Shown: positions 24,756-32,916 of the stretch, piece by piece
Numbering within the stretch: position 1 is the first letter of the stretch
How the letters are laid out: each line of letters opens with the position of its first letter
Assembly (NCBI GenBank): GCA_947479055.1
Contig: CANJYE010000029.1
Coordinates: 1-38,224 of the forward strand
Direction of reading: 5' to 3'
DNA: 38,224 nucleotides
Origin: Erythrobacteraceae bacterium
GTDB taxonomy: Bacteria; Pseudomonadota; Alphaproteobacteria; Sphingomonadales; Sphingomonadaceae
Notes under the pieces: model-generated
Told to the model about the DNA's origin: nothing
Databases searched by the model: none
The model's input: only the letters and a program-made list of their open reading frames with translations
Program-made: the position numbers and the translations under genes

Positions 24756-25172
24756 ATGCAACTGACCCGCCACACCGATTATGCCCTGCGCCTGCTGATC
24801 TACCTCACTGATGTCGATGGCCGCCGTGCCTCGATTGCGGAGGTGGCGGAAGCGCAGGATATCTCGCGCACCCATCTGATGAAGATCGCCAATGTGCTGG
24901 CCCACCGCGGTTTTCTCGACGCGGCGCGCGGGCGGGGCGGCGGCATCCAGCTGGCCCGGCCAGCCAGCGAGATCAATCTGGGTGAAGTCATCCGCGCGAC
25001 CGAGCCGGGTTGCGCGCTGATCGATTGCACCGGCTGCCGGCTGGCCCGGCGCTGCAAGCTGCCCGGCATCTTCGACGAAGCGCATGAGGCCTTCAAGGCA
25101 GTGCTCGCCCGCTATTCGCTGGCCGACCTGATCCGCGAACGCAAGACCCGCACCGGCGCGGCGGCGGCATGA
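24756..25172 (+). CDS. Rrf2-family transcriptional regulator, NsrR-like
   Basis: A 138-aa regulator. The winged helix MQLTRHTDYALRLLIYL...SIAEVAEAQDISRTHLMKIANVLAHRGFLDAARGRGGGIQLAR matches Rrf2 proteins, and R-G-R-G-G-G is the wing. Cys residues at 86, 91, 94 and 100 (GCALIDCTGCRLARRC) fit an Fe-S-binding loop as in NsrR, which has three Cys; which three of the four bind iron is unclear. NsrR represses NO-detoxification genes until its cluster is nitrosylated. Its neighbours, hcp and a haemoglobin, support that role. ATG at 24756 is preferred because it begins the conserved M-x-L-T; an AGGAGG lies about 11 nt upstream. The stop overlaps the next start as ATGA. Confidence 0.9.
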   Translation: MQLTRHTDYALRLLIYLTDVDGRRASIAEVAEAQDISRTHLMKIANVLAHRGFLDAARGRGGGIQLARPASEINLGEVIRATEPGCALIDCTGCRLARRCKLPGIFDEAHEAFKAVLARYSLADLIRERKTRTGAAAA

Positions 25173-25834
25173 ACGGTCTGGACGAGCCGGGCCTGCGCCA
25201 GCTGGTGGAGACCTTCTATGGCCGGGTCCGGCAGGACGAGGTGCTGGGCCCGATCTTCAACGACGCGGTGGAGGACTGGCCGCATCATTTCACCCAGCTC
25301 ACCGCGTTCTGGTCATCGGTGATGCTGGGCAGCGGGCGCTACAAGGGCCAGCCGGTGCCGGCCCATGCGAAGCACAAGGCGCGGATCGAGGAATGGATGT
25401 TCGACCGCTGGCTCGGCATCTGGCAGGCCACCACCGACGAACTGATGGAACCGCGGGCCGCCGCCGCCTTGCAGGACAAGGCCGCGCGGATTGCCGAAAG
25501 CCTCAAGCTGGCGCTGTTCTTCCGCATCCGCGATCCGCAGCGGCCTGAACCCTACAAGACCACTGCCGTGTGGGACCAGGACACGTTGCCGCAGGCGATC
25601 CGCAACGAACACCGCACCAAGGAGGGGGCATGGGGCCTGCTGCGGGTGCTGGAAGGAAAGGCACGGCTGGTCTTTGTCGATCCACCGCGCGCGGTTGAGG
25701 TCGCCCCCGGCCAGCCCGGCGTGATCCAGCCACAGGAACCGCACCATGTCGAGCTGGATGGCCCGGTGCGGATGCAGGTAGAATTCTACAAGGAGCATCC
25801 GCTCGGGGCCAAAGGCGCCGCTGGCCATGGCTGA
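25169..25834 (+). CDS. group III truncated haemoglobin fused to a TehB/YeaR-type DUF1971 domain
   Basis: A 221-aa two-domain protein. Residues 1-125 match group III truncated haemoglobins: LVETFYGRVRQDEVLGPIFNDAV with the B10 Tyr at 17, LTAFWSSVMLGSGRYKGQPVPAH with the likely proximal His66, then EEWMFDRWLGIW. Residues 130-212 match DUF1971, as in the N-terminus of H. influenzae TehB and in YeaR: TAVWDQDTLPQAIRNEHRTKEGAWGLLRVLEGKARLVF...PQEPHHVELD, a small cupin-like fold. Known truncated haemoglobins of this group bind O2 or NO, and yeaR of E. coli is NO-inducible and NsrR-repressed. A joint NO-response role is inferred. It is coupled to the Rrf2 gene (ATGA) and overlaps the next gene by 8 nt. 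Confidence 0.92.
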   Translation: MNGLDEPGLRQLVETFYGRVRQDEVLGPIFNDAVEDWPHHFTQLTAFWSSVMLGSGRYKGQPVPAHAKHKARIEEWMFDRWLGIWQATTDELMEPRAAAALQDKAARIAESLKLALFFRIRDPQRPEPYKTTAVWDQDTLPQAIRNEHRTKEGAWGLLRVLEGKARLVFVDPPRAVEVAPGQPGVIQPQEPHHVELDGPVRMQVEFYKEHPLGAKGAAGHG

Positions 25835-26297
25835 CCTGATCATCGCCCGGATTGTGCATGTGATTGCCGTGCTGTTCTGGATTGGCGGGGTTGGAATCGT
25901 GACACTGGTGGTGTTCCCCTGGGTCCGTCGCACTCAGGCGCCCGAGGCAAGGCTGGCGGCGTTTCACCAGATCGAGGGCCGCTTCGCGCCACAGGCACGG
26001 CTGTGGGTTGCGCTGGCCGGGCTGAGCGGTGGCTGGCTGCTGTGGAGCAGTGGGGAATGGCAATTGTTTTTCAGCCTGGCCTTGTGGTGGTTGCAGCCGA
26101 TGGTGGCGGTATGGCTGGTCTTCGCGCTCATGCTGTTCATCGCCGAACCGCTGGCGCTCCATCGGCGGATGCGCGAATCGCGCGCGCCGGAAGCGGATTT
26201 CCGGCGGATGGAGTGGGCACACCGGGCGCTGCTGGTGCTTGCGACCGGGGCACTGGCCTGCGCGGTCGGGGGCAGCCACGGCCTGTTCGCGGGCTGA
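25827..26297 (+). CDS. four-helix integral membrane protein, CopD-like appearance
   Basis: A 156-aa membrane protein with about four helices: LIIARIVHVIAVLFWIGGVGIVTLVVF, LWVALAGLSGGWLLW, WLQPMVAVWLVFALMLFIAEPLAL, and ALLVLATGALACAVGG. R-I-V-H-V-I-A-V-L-F-W-I-G-G resembles the first helix of CopD-type and related cytochrome-like proteins, and His residues recur near helix ends (H11, FHQIEGRF, EWAHRALL), so haem or metal binding is possible but unproven. The ATG lies within the end of the haemoglobin gene (8-nt overlap), so it belongs to the same operon. A respiratory or NO-linked membrane role is a guess from context. Confidence 0.8.
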   Translation: MADLIIARIVHVIAVLFWIGGVGIVTLVVFPWVRRTQAPEARLAAFHQIEGRFAPQARLWVALAGLSGGWLLWSSGEWQLFFSLALWWLQPMVAVWLVFALMLFIAEPLALHRRMRESRAPEADFRRMEWAHRALLVLATGALACAVGGSHGLFAG

Positions 26298-26342
26298 CTT
26301 TCGAGGCTGGAACTGCCGGGCATCCCGTTCTAAGGGCGAGGC

Positions 26343-26729
26343 GTGAACCGGCTGCGCGCCTTTTTTCTCGACCATCGGCACGGCGCTTTCCTGCTGTTTG
26401 CCCTGGCGCTTTCGCTTCGCCTGCTGTTGCCGGCTGGGACCATGCCGGTGGCGGAAGGCGCTCAGGGCGTGCGCGTGCTGCTGTGCGACGGGCATGGCTC
26501 CACCAGCACACGCGAGATTCCGCTCCACCGCAAGGATGCGCATCACGGCCAGGAGGTTTGCGCATTCAGTGTGCTGGGGACGGTGGCCCTGTCGGGCGAT
26601 GCCGCGCTGGCGCTGCCCGATGCGTCATCGGCCCACGTCGATGCCCCCCGGCCGGTCGGCAATCGTCCTGAACTGAGGGCATTTTCCTATGCGCACCCGC
26701 CCCAGCGTGGTCCTCCGGGAACGGCCTGA
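26343..26729 (+). CDS. DUF2946-like exported protein
   Basis: A 128-aa protein starting GTG at 26343 with GGGCGAGG upstream. A hydrophobic segment FLLFALALSLRLLLPAG near the N-terminus acts as signal or anchor. VRVLLCDGHG and GQEVCAFSVLG resemble the two Cys motifs of DUF2946 proteins, which often neighbour copper or TonB-linked genes. It is His-rich in the middle (LHRKDAHHGQE), suggesting metal handling. It lies 45 nt after the membrane protein of the NO operon and 62 nt before the Cys-cluster secreted protein. The family function is not established. Confidence 0.65.
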   Translation: MNRLRAFFLDHRHGAFLLFALALSLRLLLPAGTMPVAEGAQGVRVLLCDGHGSTSTREIPLHRKDAHHGQEVCAFSVLGTVALSGDAALALPDASSAHVDAPRPVGNRPELRAFSYAHPPQRGPPGTA

Positions 26730-26757
26730 ACCTCTCTCAGCCCATCCTGTGACATGA

Positions 26758-26771
26758 CCGGCCATGGCCGG
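26758..26771. promoter_or_regulatory. 14-bp perfect palindrome upstream of the secreted Cys-cluster gene
   Basis: CCGGCCATGGCCGG lies 20 bp before the ATG at 26792. It could be an operator or an RNA hairpin affecting translation, but a palindrome this GC-rich can also arise by chance. Confidence 0.25.
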
Positions 26772-26791
26772 CAAATGACGGACTTTTGACG

Positions 26792-27742
26792 ATGAAGAAC
26801 ATGCGGATAGCGGCGGCTTGCGCCGCGCTCCTGCCCACGCCAGCGCTCGCCTGCGCCAGCTGTGGGTGCACTTTCACGGCGGACTGGCTCGCCCAGGGCC
26901 TGGTGACCCAGCCCGGTTCGGCAGTGACGCTGCGCTACGACTATGTGCCCCAGACCGTGTTGCGCACCAGCACCCACAAGGTCGATACCGATGCCATCGT
27001 GTTCCCGACCGATCGCGAGATCGAGACAGAGACGATGAACCACTATGTGACGTTGTCCTATGACCGGCAGTTCGCCAATGACTGGGGCATCAATGTCGCA
27101 GTGCCCTTCATCACCCGGCCCCACGGAACTATCGCCGAGGACACCACGGCGGAAAGCCGATCGCGCGGGGCGGGGCTGGGCGACGTCAAGCTGACCGCGC
27201 GCTGGCAGGGCCTGTCCACTCCGGAAGGCGTGACCGGGCTGCAATTCGGGCTGGTGCTGCCAACCGGGCCGATCCACCGCAAGTTCCGGTCCGGCCCGGA
27301 AAAGGGCGAATTGCTCGATCGCGGGCTGCAGCCGGGCAGCGGCGCAGTGCAGGCGCTGGCAGGTGCCTATCACTATCGTCCGCTCGGCAAGGCGTTCGCG
27401 CTGACTGTCCAGGCTCAGGGCCAGTTCGCCCTGCATTCGCGCGAAGGTTTTCGGCCCGGCGCGGTGGGTGAAGCCTCGCTCTCGCTGCACTGGCTGGCCA
27501 GCGACACGATCACGCCTGAACTGCAGATCAACGCCCGGATCAACGGCCGCGACAGCGGGCCAACCTCCGACCGGCCCAACAGCGGCGGGGAGCAGGTCTA
27601 TATCTCGCCCGGACTGAGCGCGAAGCTGACCGACCGGATTTCGGCCTTTGGGCTGGTGCAGATGCCGGTTTACCAGCGCTTCAACGGTTACCAGCTGGCC
27701 CCGAAAGTGATCGTTTCCGGCGGGGTGCAGCTGCGCTTCTAG
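26792..27742 (+). CDS. secreted, probable outer-membrane beta-barrel protein with N-terminal C-x2-C-x-C
   Basis: A 316-aa exported protein of unknown function. A signal peptide (RIAAACAALLPTPALA) should be cleaved just before CASCGCTF, so the mature protein would begin with a C-x2-C-x-C cluster. The rest shows alternating strands ending in aromatic residues, NHYVTLSYDRQFANDWGINVAVPFI, LGDVKLTARWQGL, GLQFGLVLPTGP, VYISPGLSAKLTD, and closes in GGVQLRF with a terminal Phe, as in outer-membrane barrels. ATG at 26792 is chosen over a TTG two codons upstream. It lies downstream of the DUF2946 gene and shares its stop bases CTAG with the convergent TlpA-like gene. Metal binding at the N-terminus is inferred. 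Confidence 0.75.
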   Translation: MKNMRIAAACAALLPTPALACASCGCTFTADWLAQGLVTQPGSAVTLRYDYVPQTVLRTSTHKVDTDAIVFPTDREIETETMNHYVTLSYDRQFANDWGINVAVPFITRPHGTIAEDTTAESRSRGAGLGDVKLTARWQGLSTPEGVTGLQFGLVLPTGPIHRKFRSGPEKGELLDRGLQPGSGAVQALAGAYHYRPLGKAFALTVQAQGQFALHSREGFRPGAVGEASLSLHWLASDTITPELQINARINGRDSGPTSDRPNSGGEQVYISPGLSAKLTDRISAFGLVQMPVYQRFNGYQLAPKVIVSGGVQLRF

Positions 27743-28242
27743 CGTTCCGCCAGCAAGGGCGGGAGGATGCGTTCGAGCACCTTGGCATCGAGCATCGTCC
27801 CGCCTGCGCGGAAGACGTAGCGCAGGCGGCCGTCGCGGCCGTAAATGCGGGTTTCTGGCAGCGCCCTTGGTACGTCGCGCCGCGACCAGCTGGTGTCGGC
27901 AAGGCGCGCGACCGGGAATGCAGCACCCATCGCTGCATCGCCAATTTTTCTGCGGCTCGCGCCAGCATCCAGCGCGATTCCGAGCATCGCCAGCCCCTCG
28001 GCATGATGCTGACGCCAGCTCGCGTCGAGGATCGGCATCTCCACCCGGCAAGGCGCGCACCAACTCGCCCAGAAATGGACAACCACCACTTGGCGGCGCG
28101 CCGAAGCGAGACTCAGGGGCGCTCCGGATGGCGCTGTGGCAGAAACAGTGGCGGGAAACGGAGCTGTGGAGGCAGGGGCCGTACCGAGCAGGGCAAACGC
28201 GCCAAGCAGCGTCAGCACGGGGCGAAGGTCGGGTCGACGCAT
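27739..28242 (-). CDS. TlpA-like periplasmic thioredoxin
   Basis: A 167-aa exported thioredoxin-fold protein. The signal peptide VLTLLGAFALLGTAPASTA is followed by a TlpA/redoxin domain with active site HFWASWCAPCRVEMPIL (C-A-P-C) and the cis-Pro in ALPETRIYGRDGRLRYVF. Such proteins reduce periplasmic disulfides, often for cytochrome c or copper-site assembly. The client here is unknown, though the convergent neighbour has a mature N-terminal Cys cluster that would be a logical substrate. It follows purN by 3 nt on the same strand order (purN is downstream), so co-transcription with purN is possible only if the transcript continues leftward from purM-purN. Confidence 0.87.
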   Translation of the reverse strand: MRRPDLRPVLTLLGAFALLGTAPASTAPFPATVSATAPSGAPLSLASARRQVVVVHFWASWCAPCRVEMPILDASWRQHHAEGLAMLGIALDAGASRRKIGDAAMGAAFPVARLADTSWSRRDVPRALPETRIYGRDGRLRYVFRAGGTMLDAKVLERILPPLLAER

Positions 28243-28245
28243 GCC

Positions 28246-28854
28246 TTAGCCGCGCACGAACCGCTCAAGGCAGCGGCTATAGAGCTGGTGCTCGGCGATC
28301 AGCACCCTTGCGGCGAGACTTTCGGCGGTGTCTTCAGGCAGGATAGCAACCGGCGTCTGGCCGAGGATCGGACCATCGTCGAGTTCGGCGGTGACGAGGT
28401 GGACCGAGCAGCCAGCATGAGTGTCGCTCGCCATCAGTGCGCGCTCGTGAGTATGGAGACCTTTGTATTTCGGCAAAAGCGAAGGATGGATGTTGAGCAT
28501 CCGGCCCTCCCACTTGCCGACGAATGCCGGCGTCAGGATGCGCATGTAGCCTGCCAGCGCGACATATTGAGCGCCCGCGACGATCAGTGCCTCGTGCATC
28601 ATCGCGTCGTGTTCGTCGCGGGTCATGCCTTGATGGGGATGGGCGAAGGTCTGCACGCCCTCGGCGCTGGCCAGCACCAGCCCGGCAGCAGCGGGATTGT
28701 TGCTGGCGACAAGTACGATTTCGAACGGGCAATCGGCCAGTCGCGACGCATAAAGCAGTGCGGCCATGTTGGTGCCGCTGCCGGAAATCAGCACGGCGAC
28801 GCGGACGCGGTTGCCGTCGATCCCTTCGGCCATTGCGCCGGCGTCCTCAGCCAT
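28246..28854 (-). CDS. purN: phosphoribosylglycinamide formyltransferase
   Basis: A roughly 202-aa enzyme of purine synthesis that formylates GAR with 10-formyl-THF. The N-terminal [16 protein letters not shown] binds phosphate. [22 protein letters not shown] contains the catalytic His, and [19 protein letters not shown] contains the catalytic Asp. ATG at 28854 overlaps the purM stop by 8 nt; an in-frame ATG at 28833 with AGGA about 10 nt upstream is an equally plausible start. It is translationally linked to purM. Length is typical of the short bacterial PurN. Confidence 0.95.
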   Translation of the reverse strand: MAEDAGAMAEGIDGNRVRVAVLISGSGTNMAALLYASRLADCPFEIVLVASNNPAAAGLVLASAEGVQTFAHPHQGMTRDEHDAMMHEALIVAGAQYVALAGYMRILTPAFVGKWEGRMLNIHPSLLPKYKGLHTHERALMASDTHAGCSVHLVTAELDDGPILGQTPVAILPEDTAESLAARVLIAEHQLYSRCLERFVRG

Positions 28855-29941
28855 GATGGCTGGCCGTCCAGTCGGCCCGGGCGGACCATGTCTCGGCCGA
28901 TCCGCGCACGGTGCAGCCGCGCTCCCCGGCGATGATCTCACCAATACGGAACACGATTTCACCGACCTGCTCCAGATCGGTTACAACAGTCGCGACATTA
29001 TCCGGCGTTACCGCCAGCACCATGCCGATCCCGCAGTTGAAAGTGCGGGCCATTTCGGCAGGCTCAATATGGCCCTGTGCCTGGAGGAAAGCCATCAGTC
29101 GGGGCTGTTCCCAGCTGTCGGCATCGACCACGGCATGGGCGCCTTCGGGCAGCACCCGCGGGATGTTCTCCAGCAGGCCGCCGCCGGTGATATGGGCGAG
29201 GGCATCGATCTTGCCGGCACGAATGACTGGCAGCAGGCTCTTCACATAGATTCTGGTCGGTTCCGCCAGGGCGTCGACCAGCAGCACATCCTGGTTGAAC
29301 AGGGCTGGGCGATCCATCTTCCAGCCCTTGTCCGCTGCAAGGCGCCGGACCAGCGAATAGCCGTTGGAATGGACGCCCGAACTGGCAAGGCCGAGGAGGA
29401 CGTGGCCGGGTGCGATCTTGTCTCCGGTCAGTTGCTCGCCCCGTTCGACCGCGCCGACGCAGAAGCCGGCGAGATCGTAGTCGCCTGCCGCATACATGCC
29501 GGGCATTTCCGCCGTCTCGCCGCCGATCAGCGCGCAGCCCGCCATCCGGCAGCCTTCAGCGATGCCGGCGATCACGCGTTCGGCCACGCCGTTATCGAGC
29601 TTGCCGGTGGCGAAGTAATCGAGGAAGAACAGCGGCTCCGCGCCCTGCACGATCAGGTCGTTGACGCACATGGCGACAAGATCCTGTCCGATCCGGTCAT
29701 GCCGGTCATGGTCGATCGCGAGTTTGACCTTGGTGCCGACCCCGTCATTGGCCGCCACCAGCAGCGGATCGCTGTAACCCGCCGCCCTGGGATCGAAAAA
29801 GCCGCCAAAGCCCCCGATTTCCGCGTCCGCGCCGGGCCGGGCGGTGGCCTTCACCAAGGGGCCGATCGCCTTGACCAGCGCATTGCCGGCCGCAATCGAG
29901 ACGCCCGCTTTTTCGTAGCTATAAGATGTGTCGCCTGCCAT
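28847..29941 (-). CDS. purM: phosphoribosylformylglycinamidine cyclo-ligase
   Basis: A 364-aa ATP-dependent enzyme that closes the imidazole ring in purine synthesis (FGAM to AIR). Landmarks are [77 protein letters not shown] and [15 protein letters not shown]. Length is normal. It is coupled to purN. Its start lies only 12 bp from the left arm of the large inverted-repeat element at 29953, so that element occupies the purM promoter and leader region. Confidence 0.97.
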   Translation of the reverse strand: MAGDTSYSYEKAGVSIAAGNALVKAIGPLVKATARPGADAEIGGFGGFFDPRAAGYSDPLLVAANDGVGTKVKLAIDHDRHDRIGQDLVAMCVNDLIVQGAEPLFFLDYFATGKLDNGVAERVIAGIAEGCRMAGCALIGGETAEMPGMYAAGDYDLAGFCVGAVERGEQLTGDKIAPGHVLLGLASSGVHSNGYSLVRRLAADKGWKMDRPALFNQDVLLVDALAEPTRIYVKSLLPVIRAGKIDALAHITGGGLLENIPRVLPEGAHAVVDADSWEQPRLMAFLQAQGHIEPAEMARTFNCGIGMVLAVTPDNVATVVTDLEQVGEIVFRIGEIIAGERGCTVRGSAETWSARADWTASHHG

Positions 29942-29952
29942 CCGGACCGCCT

Positions 29953-30220
29953 AGAGCACCTTCCGACCGTCCTGGATCACCGTGATTGGCTGGAGAAGGC
30001 CGCTGGGGAGGAGTGGCGCGTAGCAGGGGCTGGTTGCCCCTGCAAGCGGTGCGACGCTGCCAGCGGCCTTCTCCAGCCAACTGCACAGCGGCGGGCCGAT
30101 TTTGGCCCATTGCGGCGTCGAGGGGTCTTGAAATAGAACCACTATTCCTGCGCCCCCTCTCCTTGCACTGGGCCAAAATCGGCTCCGTCACGGTGATCCA
30201 GGACGGTCGGAAGGTGCTCT
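29953..30220. repeat. 268-bp three-stem inverted-repeat element (MITE-like or structured RNA)
   Basis: A perfect 33-bp terminal inverted repeat (29953-29985 and 30188-30220, beginning AGAGCACCTTCCGACC) encloses two more perfect inverted repeats. Stem A is 21 bp (29986-30006 with 30060-30080), itself topped by the 8-bp hairpin GCAGGGGC / GCCCCTGC (30023-30043). Stem B is 15 bp (30095-30109 with 30169-30183, GCCGATTTTGGCCCA). Together they fold into a three-way junction in DNA or RNA. It fills the gap between divergent purM and the DUF2066 gene. Short open frames run through it on both strands and end in the same residues because of the symmetry; I do not call them genes. The flanks read CTA on the left and TGA on the right, so a clean target duplication is not evident. 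Confidence 0.9.
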
Positions 30221-30278
30221 GACGCTTTCCGGGTTGGATTTCCAATCCCGTTTGGGCAAAAGGCACGCAGTTTTCCCC

Positions 30279-31565
30279 ATGGCCCAGATCATACCCGCTC
30301 TTCGCGCCCCGTCGCCCCCCCCAACGCTCCGGCGTTTCCTGCTTGCTGCGGGAGGCCTTGCGTTGGTGCTGGCGCTGGCCTTTGCGGCGAAGGACCGATT
30401 GATCGCGCAGGTTGCGGGGGACCGCGGGATTGCGCCGGTTGCCGCTACTGGCGACATCGCGACCGGCGGGATTGCGGTCAATGTCATCGGCAAGAATGCG
30501 CTGGAAGCGCGCGAGGCGGGCTGGAAGCTGGCCATGCGCAAGGCCTGGGAAAAGCTCGGCGGACCGGCGATTGCCGATTCGCAGCTCGAATCGATGGTTT
30601 CCACCGTTGTGATCGAACGGGAGCAGATCGGCGCGCGGCGCTACATCGCTTCGCTGGGGGTGGTGTTTGACCGGACGCGGGCCGGTGCAATGCTCGGGGC
30701 CGGAGGCCCGGCCGCCCATTCCGCGCCGATGCTGGTGGTGCCGGTGCTGACCAGTGGCGGGACCGATACCGTTTTCGAGGTGCGCAACGCGTGGCAGCAA
30801 GCCTGGGCTGAATTCCAGGCTGGGGCCAGCGCGATCGACTACGTCCGCGCCTCCGGCTCTGGCGGAGATTCGCTGCTGCTGACCTATGGCCAGACAGGGC
30901 GGCGTAGCCGTTCGTGGTGGCGCGGCGTGCTTGATGAATTCGGTGCGGCCGATGTTATCATCCCGATCGCGCATCTCGAACGGCAATGGCCGGGCGGGCC
31001 AGTGATTGGGCGCTTCACCGCCCGCTACGGCCCGGACAGTCGCTATCTCGACGGTTTCTCCCTGCGTGCGGCCAATGAACAGGGCGTACCGAAGATGATG
31101 AACGACGCGCTGCTGCGTTTCGACGCGATCTTCACGAAGGGTCTGCTGGACGGGAAATTGCGGCCCGATCCCACGCTGACCGTGGAAAAGCCCGAGATTG
31201 ATCCGACTCTGGCCGCACTGATCGAAATCGGCCGTCGGGCTGAGGCCGGGGACAAACCCACCACCGATGCCATCATCAGCGGCAGCGACGGCAGCGGGAC
31301 CGCCGTCGCGGGCACTGCGCCGGTGCTGGCGTCCAGCTTCACCGTGCAGTTCGTCACTCCCGATGCCTCCTCGGTCGATGCCGGCCTGTCGGCCGTGCGC
31401 GGCACGCCCGGCGTGCGCGGGGCGGCCACCAGCAGCATCGCCATTGGCGGCGTTTCGGTGATGAGCGTCAGTTACAGCGGCAACATTGCCGATCTCGCCG
31501 CCGCCCTGCGCGCGCGCGGCTGGCGCGTGGTCGAAGGCAGCAATGCGTTGAGCATTCGCCGCTAG
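30279..31565 (+). CDS. DUF2066 domain protein
   Basis: A 428-aa conserved protein of unknown function. One hydrophobic segment near the N-terminus (FLLAAGGLALVLALAFAA) predicts export or anchoring. The DUF2066 region is VNVIGKNALEAREAGWKLAMRKAWEKLGG followed by EREQIGARRYIASLGVVFDRTRAGAML and APMLVVPVL. The C-terminus carries a separate small alpha/beta module (SSFTVQFVTPDASSVDAGLSAVRGTPGV... MSVSYSGNIADLAAALRARGW) resembling a ferredoxin-like fold. ATG at 30279 is preferred over an upstream frame that reaches toward the inverted repeat; the ribosome-binding site is weak. hdaA follows after 4 nt, a usual alphaproteobacterial order, so the two are one operon. Confidence 0.85.
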   Translation: MAQIIPALRAPSPPPTLRRFLLAAGGLALVLALAFAAKDRLIAQVAGDRGIAPVAATGDIATGGIAVNVIGKNALEAREAGWKLAMRKAWEKLGGPAIADSQLESMVSTVVIEREQIGARRYIASLGVVFDRTRAGAMLGAGGPAAHSAPMLVVPVLTSGGTDTVFEVRNAWQQAWAEFQAGASAIDYVRASGSGGDSLLLTYGQTGRRSRSWWRGVLDEFGAADVIIPIAHLERQWPGGPVIGRFTARYGPDSRYLDGFSLRAANEQGVPKMMNDALLRFDAIFTKGLLDGKLRPDPTLTVEKPEIDPTLAALIEIGRRAEAGDKPTTDAIISGSDGSGTAVAGTAPVLASSFTVQFVTPDASSVDAGLSAVRGTPGVRGAATSSIAIGGVSVMSVSYSGNIADLAAALRARGWRVVEGSNALSIRR

Positions 31566-31569
31566 TACC

Positions 31570-32181
31570 ATGAGCCAGATAGCCCTGCCCCTGCAGACCG
31601 GACCGGGCGCGGGACCGGCGCGGATCGTGGTCGGATCGGCCAACCGCGCGGTGTTCGATGCGCTGACGGCCCCGGCAGGCTGGCCTTACCGAACCGCCCT
31701 GCTGGCCGGCCCGCCGCGTTCCGGCAAGTCGCTGGTCGCGCGTTGGTTCGCCGAACAGGGGCTGGGCGAGGCCATCGACAGCGCCGACCGGCTGGACGAG
31801 ACAGAGCTGTTCCATCGCTGGAACCGCGCACAGGAAAGCAGCACGGCGCTGTTGCTGGTGGCCGACCGCTATGACTGGACCATCGGCCTGCCCGACCTTG
31901 CCTCAAGGCTGGGCGCGGCGCTGCATCTTGAAATCGGCGTGCCGGACGACGAAATGGTGGCGGCCCTGATCGCAGCGCATGCGGAGCAACGGGGCCTGTT
32001 GCTGGGCGAGGGCGCGTTGAGCTATCTCGCCCCCCGGATCGAGCGGAGCTTTTCCGGGATCGAGCGGCTGGTGGAAGCGATCGACCGTCTCAGCCTGGAA
32101 CGCAAGGCACCGGCAACCCTTTCCATCTGGCGCGATGCGCTGGCCTCTGTCATGGGCGCAGAGCAGCCTCGCTTGCTTTGA
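31570..32181 (+). CDS. hdaA: DnaA-related regulatory inactivation protein HdaA
   Basis: A 203-aa DnaA-like AAA+ protein that, with the sliding clamp, promotes ATP hydrolysis by DnaA after initiation. The N-terminus carries a clamp-binding motif SQIALPL (Q-x-x-L-P-L), and AALLAGPPRSGKSLVARWF-like ALLAGPPRSGKSLVARWF is the Walker A. LPDLASRLGAALHLEIGVPDDEM matches the DnaA-family sensor region. It lacks a DnaA DNA-binding domain, which fits Hda-type proteins. It starts 4 nt after the DUF2066 gene. Caulobacter HdaA is the best-studied relative. Confidence 0.9.
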   Translation: MSQIALPLQTGPGAGPARIVVGSANRAVFDALTAPAGWPYRTALLAGPPRSGKSLVARWFAEQGLGEAIDSADRLDETELFHRWNRAQESSTALLLVADRYDWTIGLPDLASRLGAALHLEIGVPDDEMVAALIAAHAEQRGLLLGEGALSYLAPRIERSFSGIERLVEAIDRLSLERKAPATLSIWRDALASVMGAEQPRLL

Positions 32182-32211
32182 ACGGATATTGGTGAGAAAA
32201 TTGGAATTGCC

Positions 32212-32916
32212 ATGTTTTCGAAGCTGACCGCCTATCTGGACTCGATCCGCGCCCGCGACCCCGCGCCGCGTTCGCGCTGGGAAATCCTGCTGTACCCGGG
32301 CGTCTGGGCGCTGGGTTTCCATCGCGTCGCGCACGGCTTGTTCCGCGCGCGGCTGTTCTTCCTTGCGCGGGTGGTGAACCATCTATCGCGCGCGATCACC
32401 GCGATCGACATTCATCCCGGTGCGTCCATCGGCCAGCATTTCTTCATCGATCACGGCTTCGTGACGATTGGCGAGACGGCGCAGATCGGCAACAATGTCA
32501 CCATCTACCCCTGCGTCACGCTGGGCGGGACCAATCCCGCCAACGGCATTCCGGGCAAGCGCCATCCGACCCTGCTGGACAATGTCATCGTGGGTTCCGG
32601 CGCGCAGATTCTGGGGCCGATCACCATTGGTGAACGGGCAAGGATCGGGGCCAATGCGGTGGTGACCGAAGACGTGCCCGAAGGCGCGACCATGGTCGGT
32701 GTCAAGGCCCGCTCCACCCTGCTGCCGGCCGAAACCTGGCAGCGCGACTTCATCCCCTATGGCACGCCCTGCAAGGAACCGTGCGAGCCGGGCAGCCAGC
32801 GGATCGAGGAACTGGCCGCACAGGTTTCCGCCCTGCGAGCCGAAGTGGAAGCGCTGCGTGCGGCCTCCGAAGGTGCCGGGCGCAAGTCGGCCAAGCGCGG
32901 CGAGACCGCCAGCTGA
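32212..32916 (+). CDS. cysE: serine O-acetyltransferase, EpsC type
   Basis: A 234-aa enzyme that acetylates L-serine for cysteine synthesis. The N-terminal helical part is shortened compared with E. coli CysE. The left-handed beta-helix is clear: IDIHPGASIGQHFFIDHGFVTIGETAQIGNNVTIYPCVTLGGTN, with the catalytic His in FIDHG and the serine/CoA loop GKRHPTLLDNVIVGSGAQILGPITIG. The C-terminus has a coiled-coil tail (IEELAAQVSALRAEVEALRAA). The stop overlaps the next start (TGATG). It lies 30 nt after hdaA, so it may share that transcript. Confidence 0.93.
   Translation: MFSKLTAYLDSIRARDPAPRSRWEILLYPGVWALGFHRVAHGLFRARLFFLARVVNHLSRAITAIDIHPGASIGQHFFIDHGFVTIGETAQIGNNVTIYPCVTLGGTNPANGIPGKRHPTLLDNVIVGSGAQILGPITIGERARIGANAVVTEDVPEGATMVGVKARSTLLPAETWQRDFIPYGTPCKEPCEPGSQRIEELAAQVSALRAEVEALRAASEGAGRKSAKRGETAS

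Noticed and set aside
29951-30222. Two small frames on opposite strands within the inverted-repeat element, ending in the same residues
   Set aside because: The shared end follows from the perfect inverted repeat itself; no ribosome-binding sites and no coding bias.
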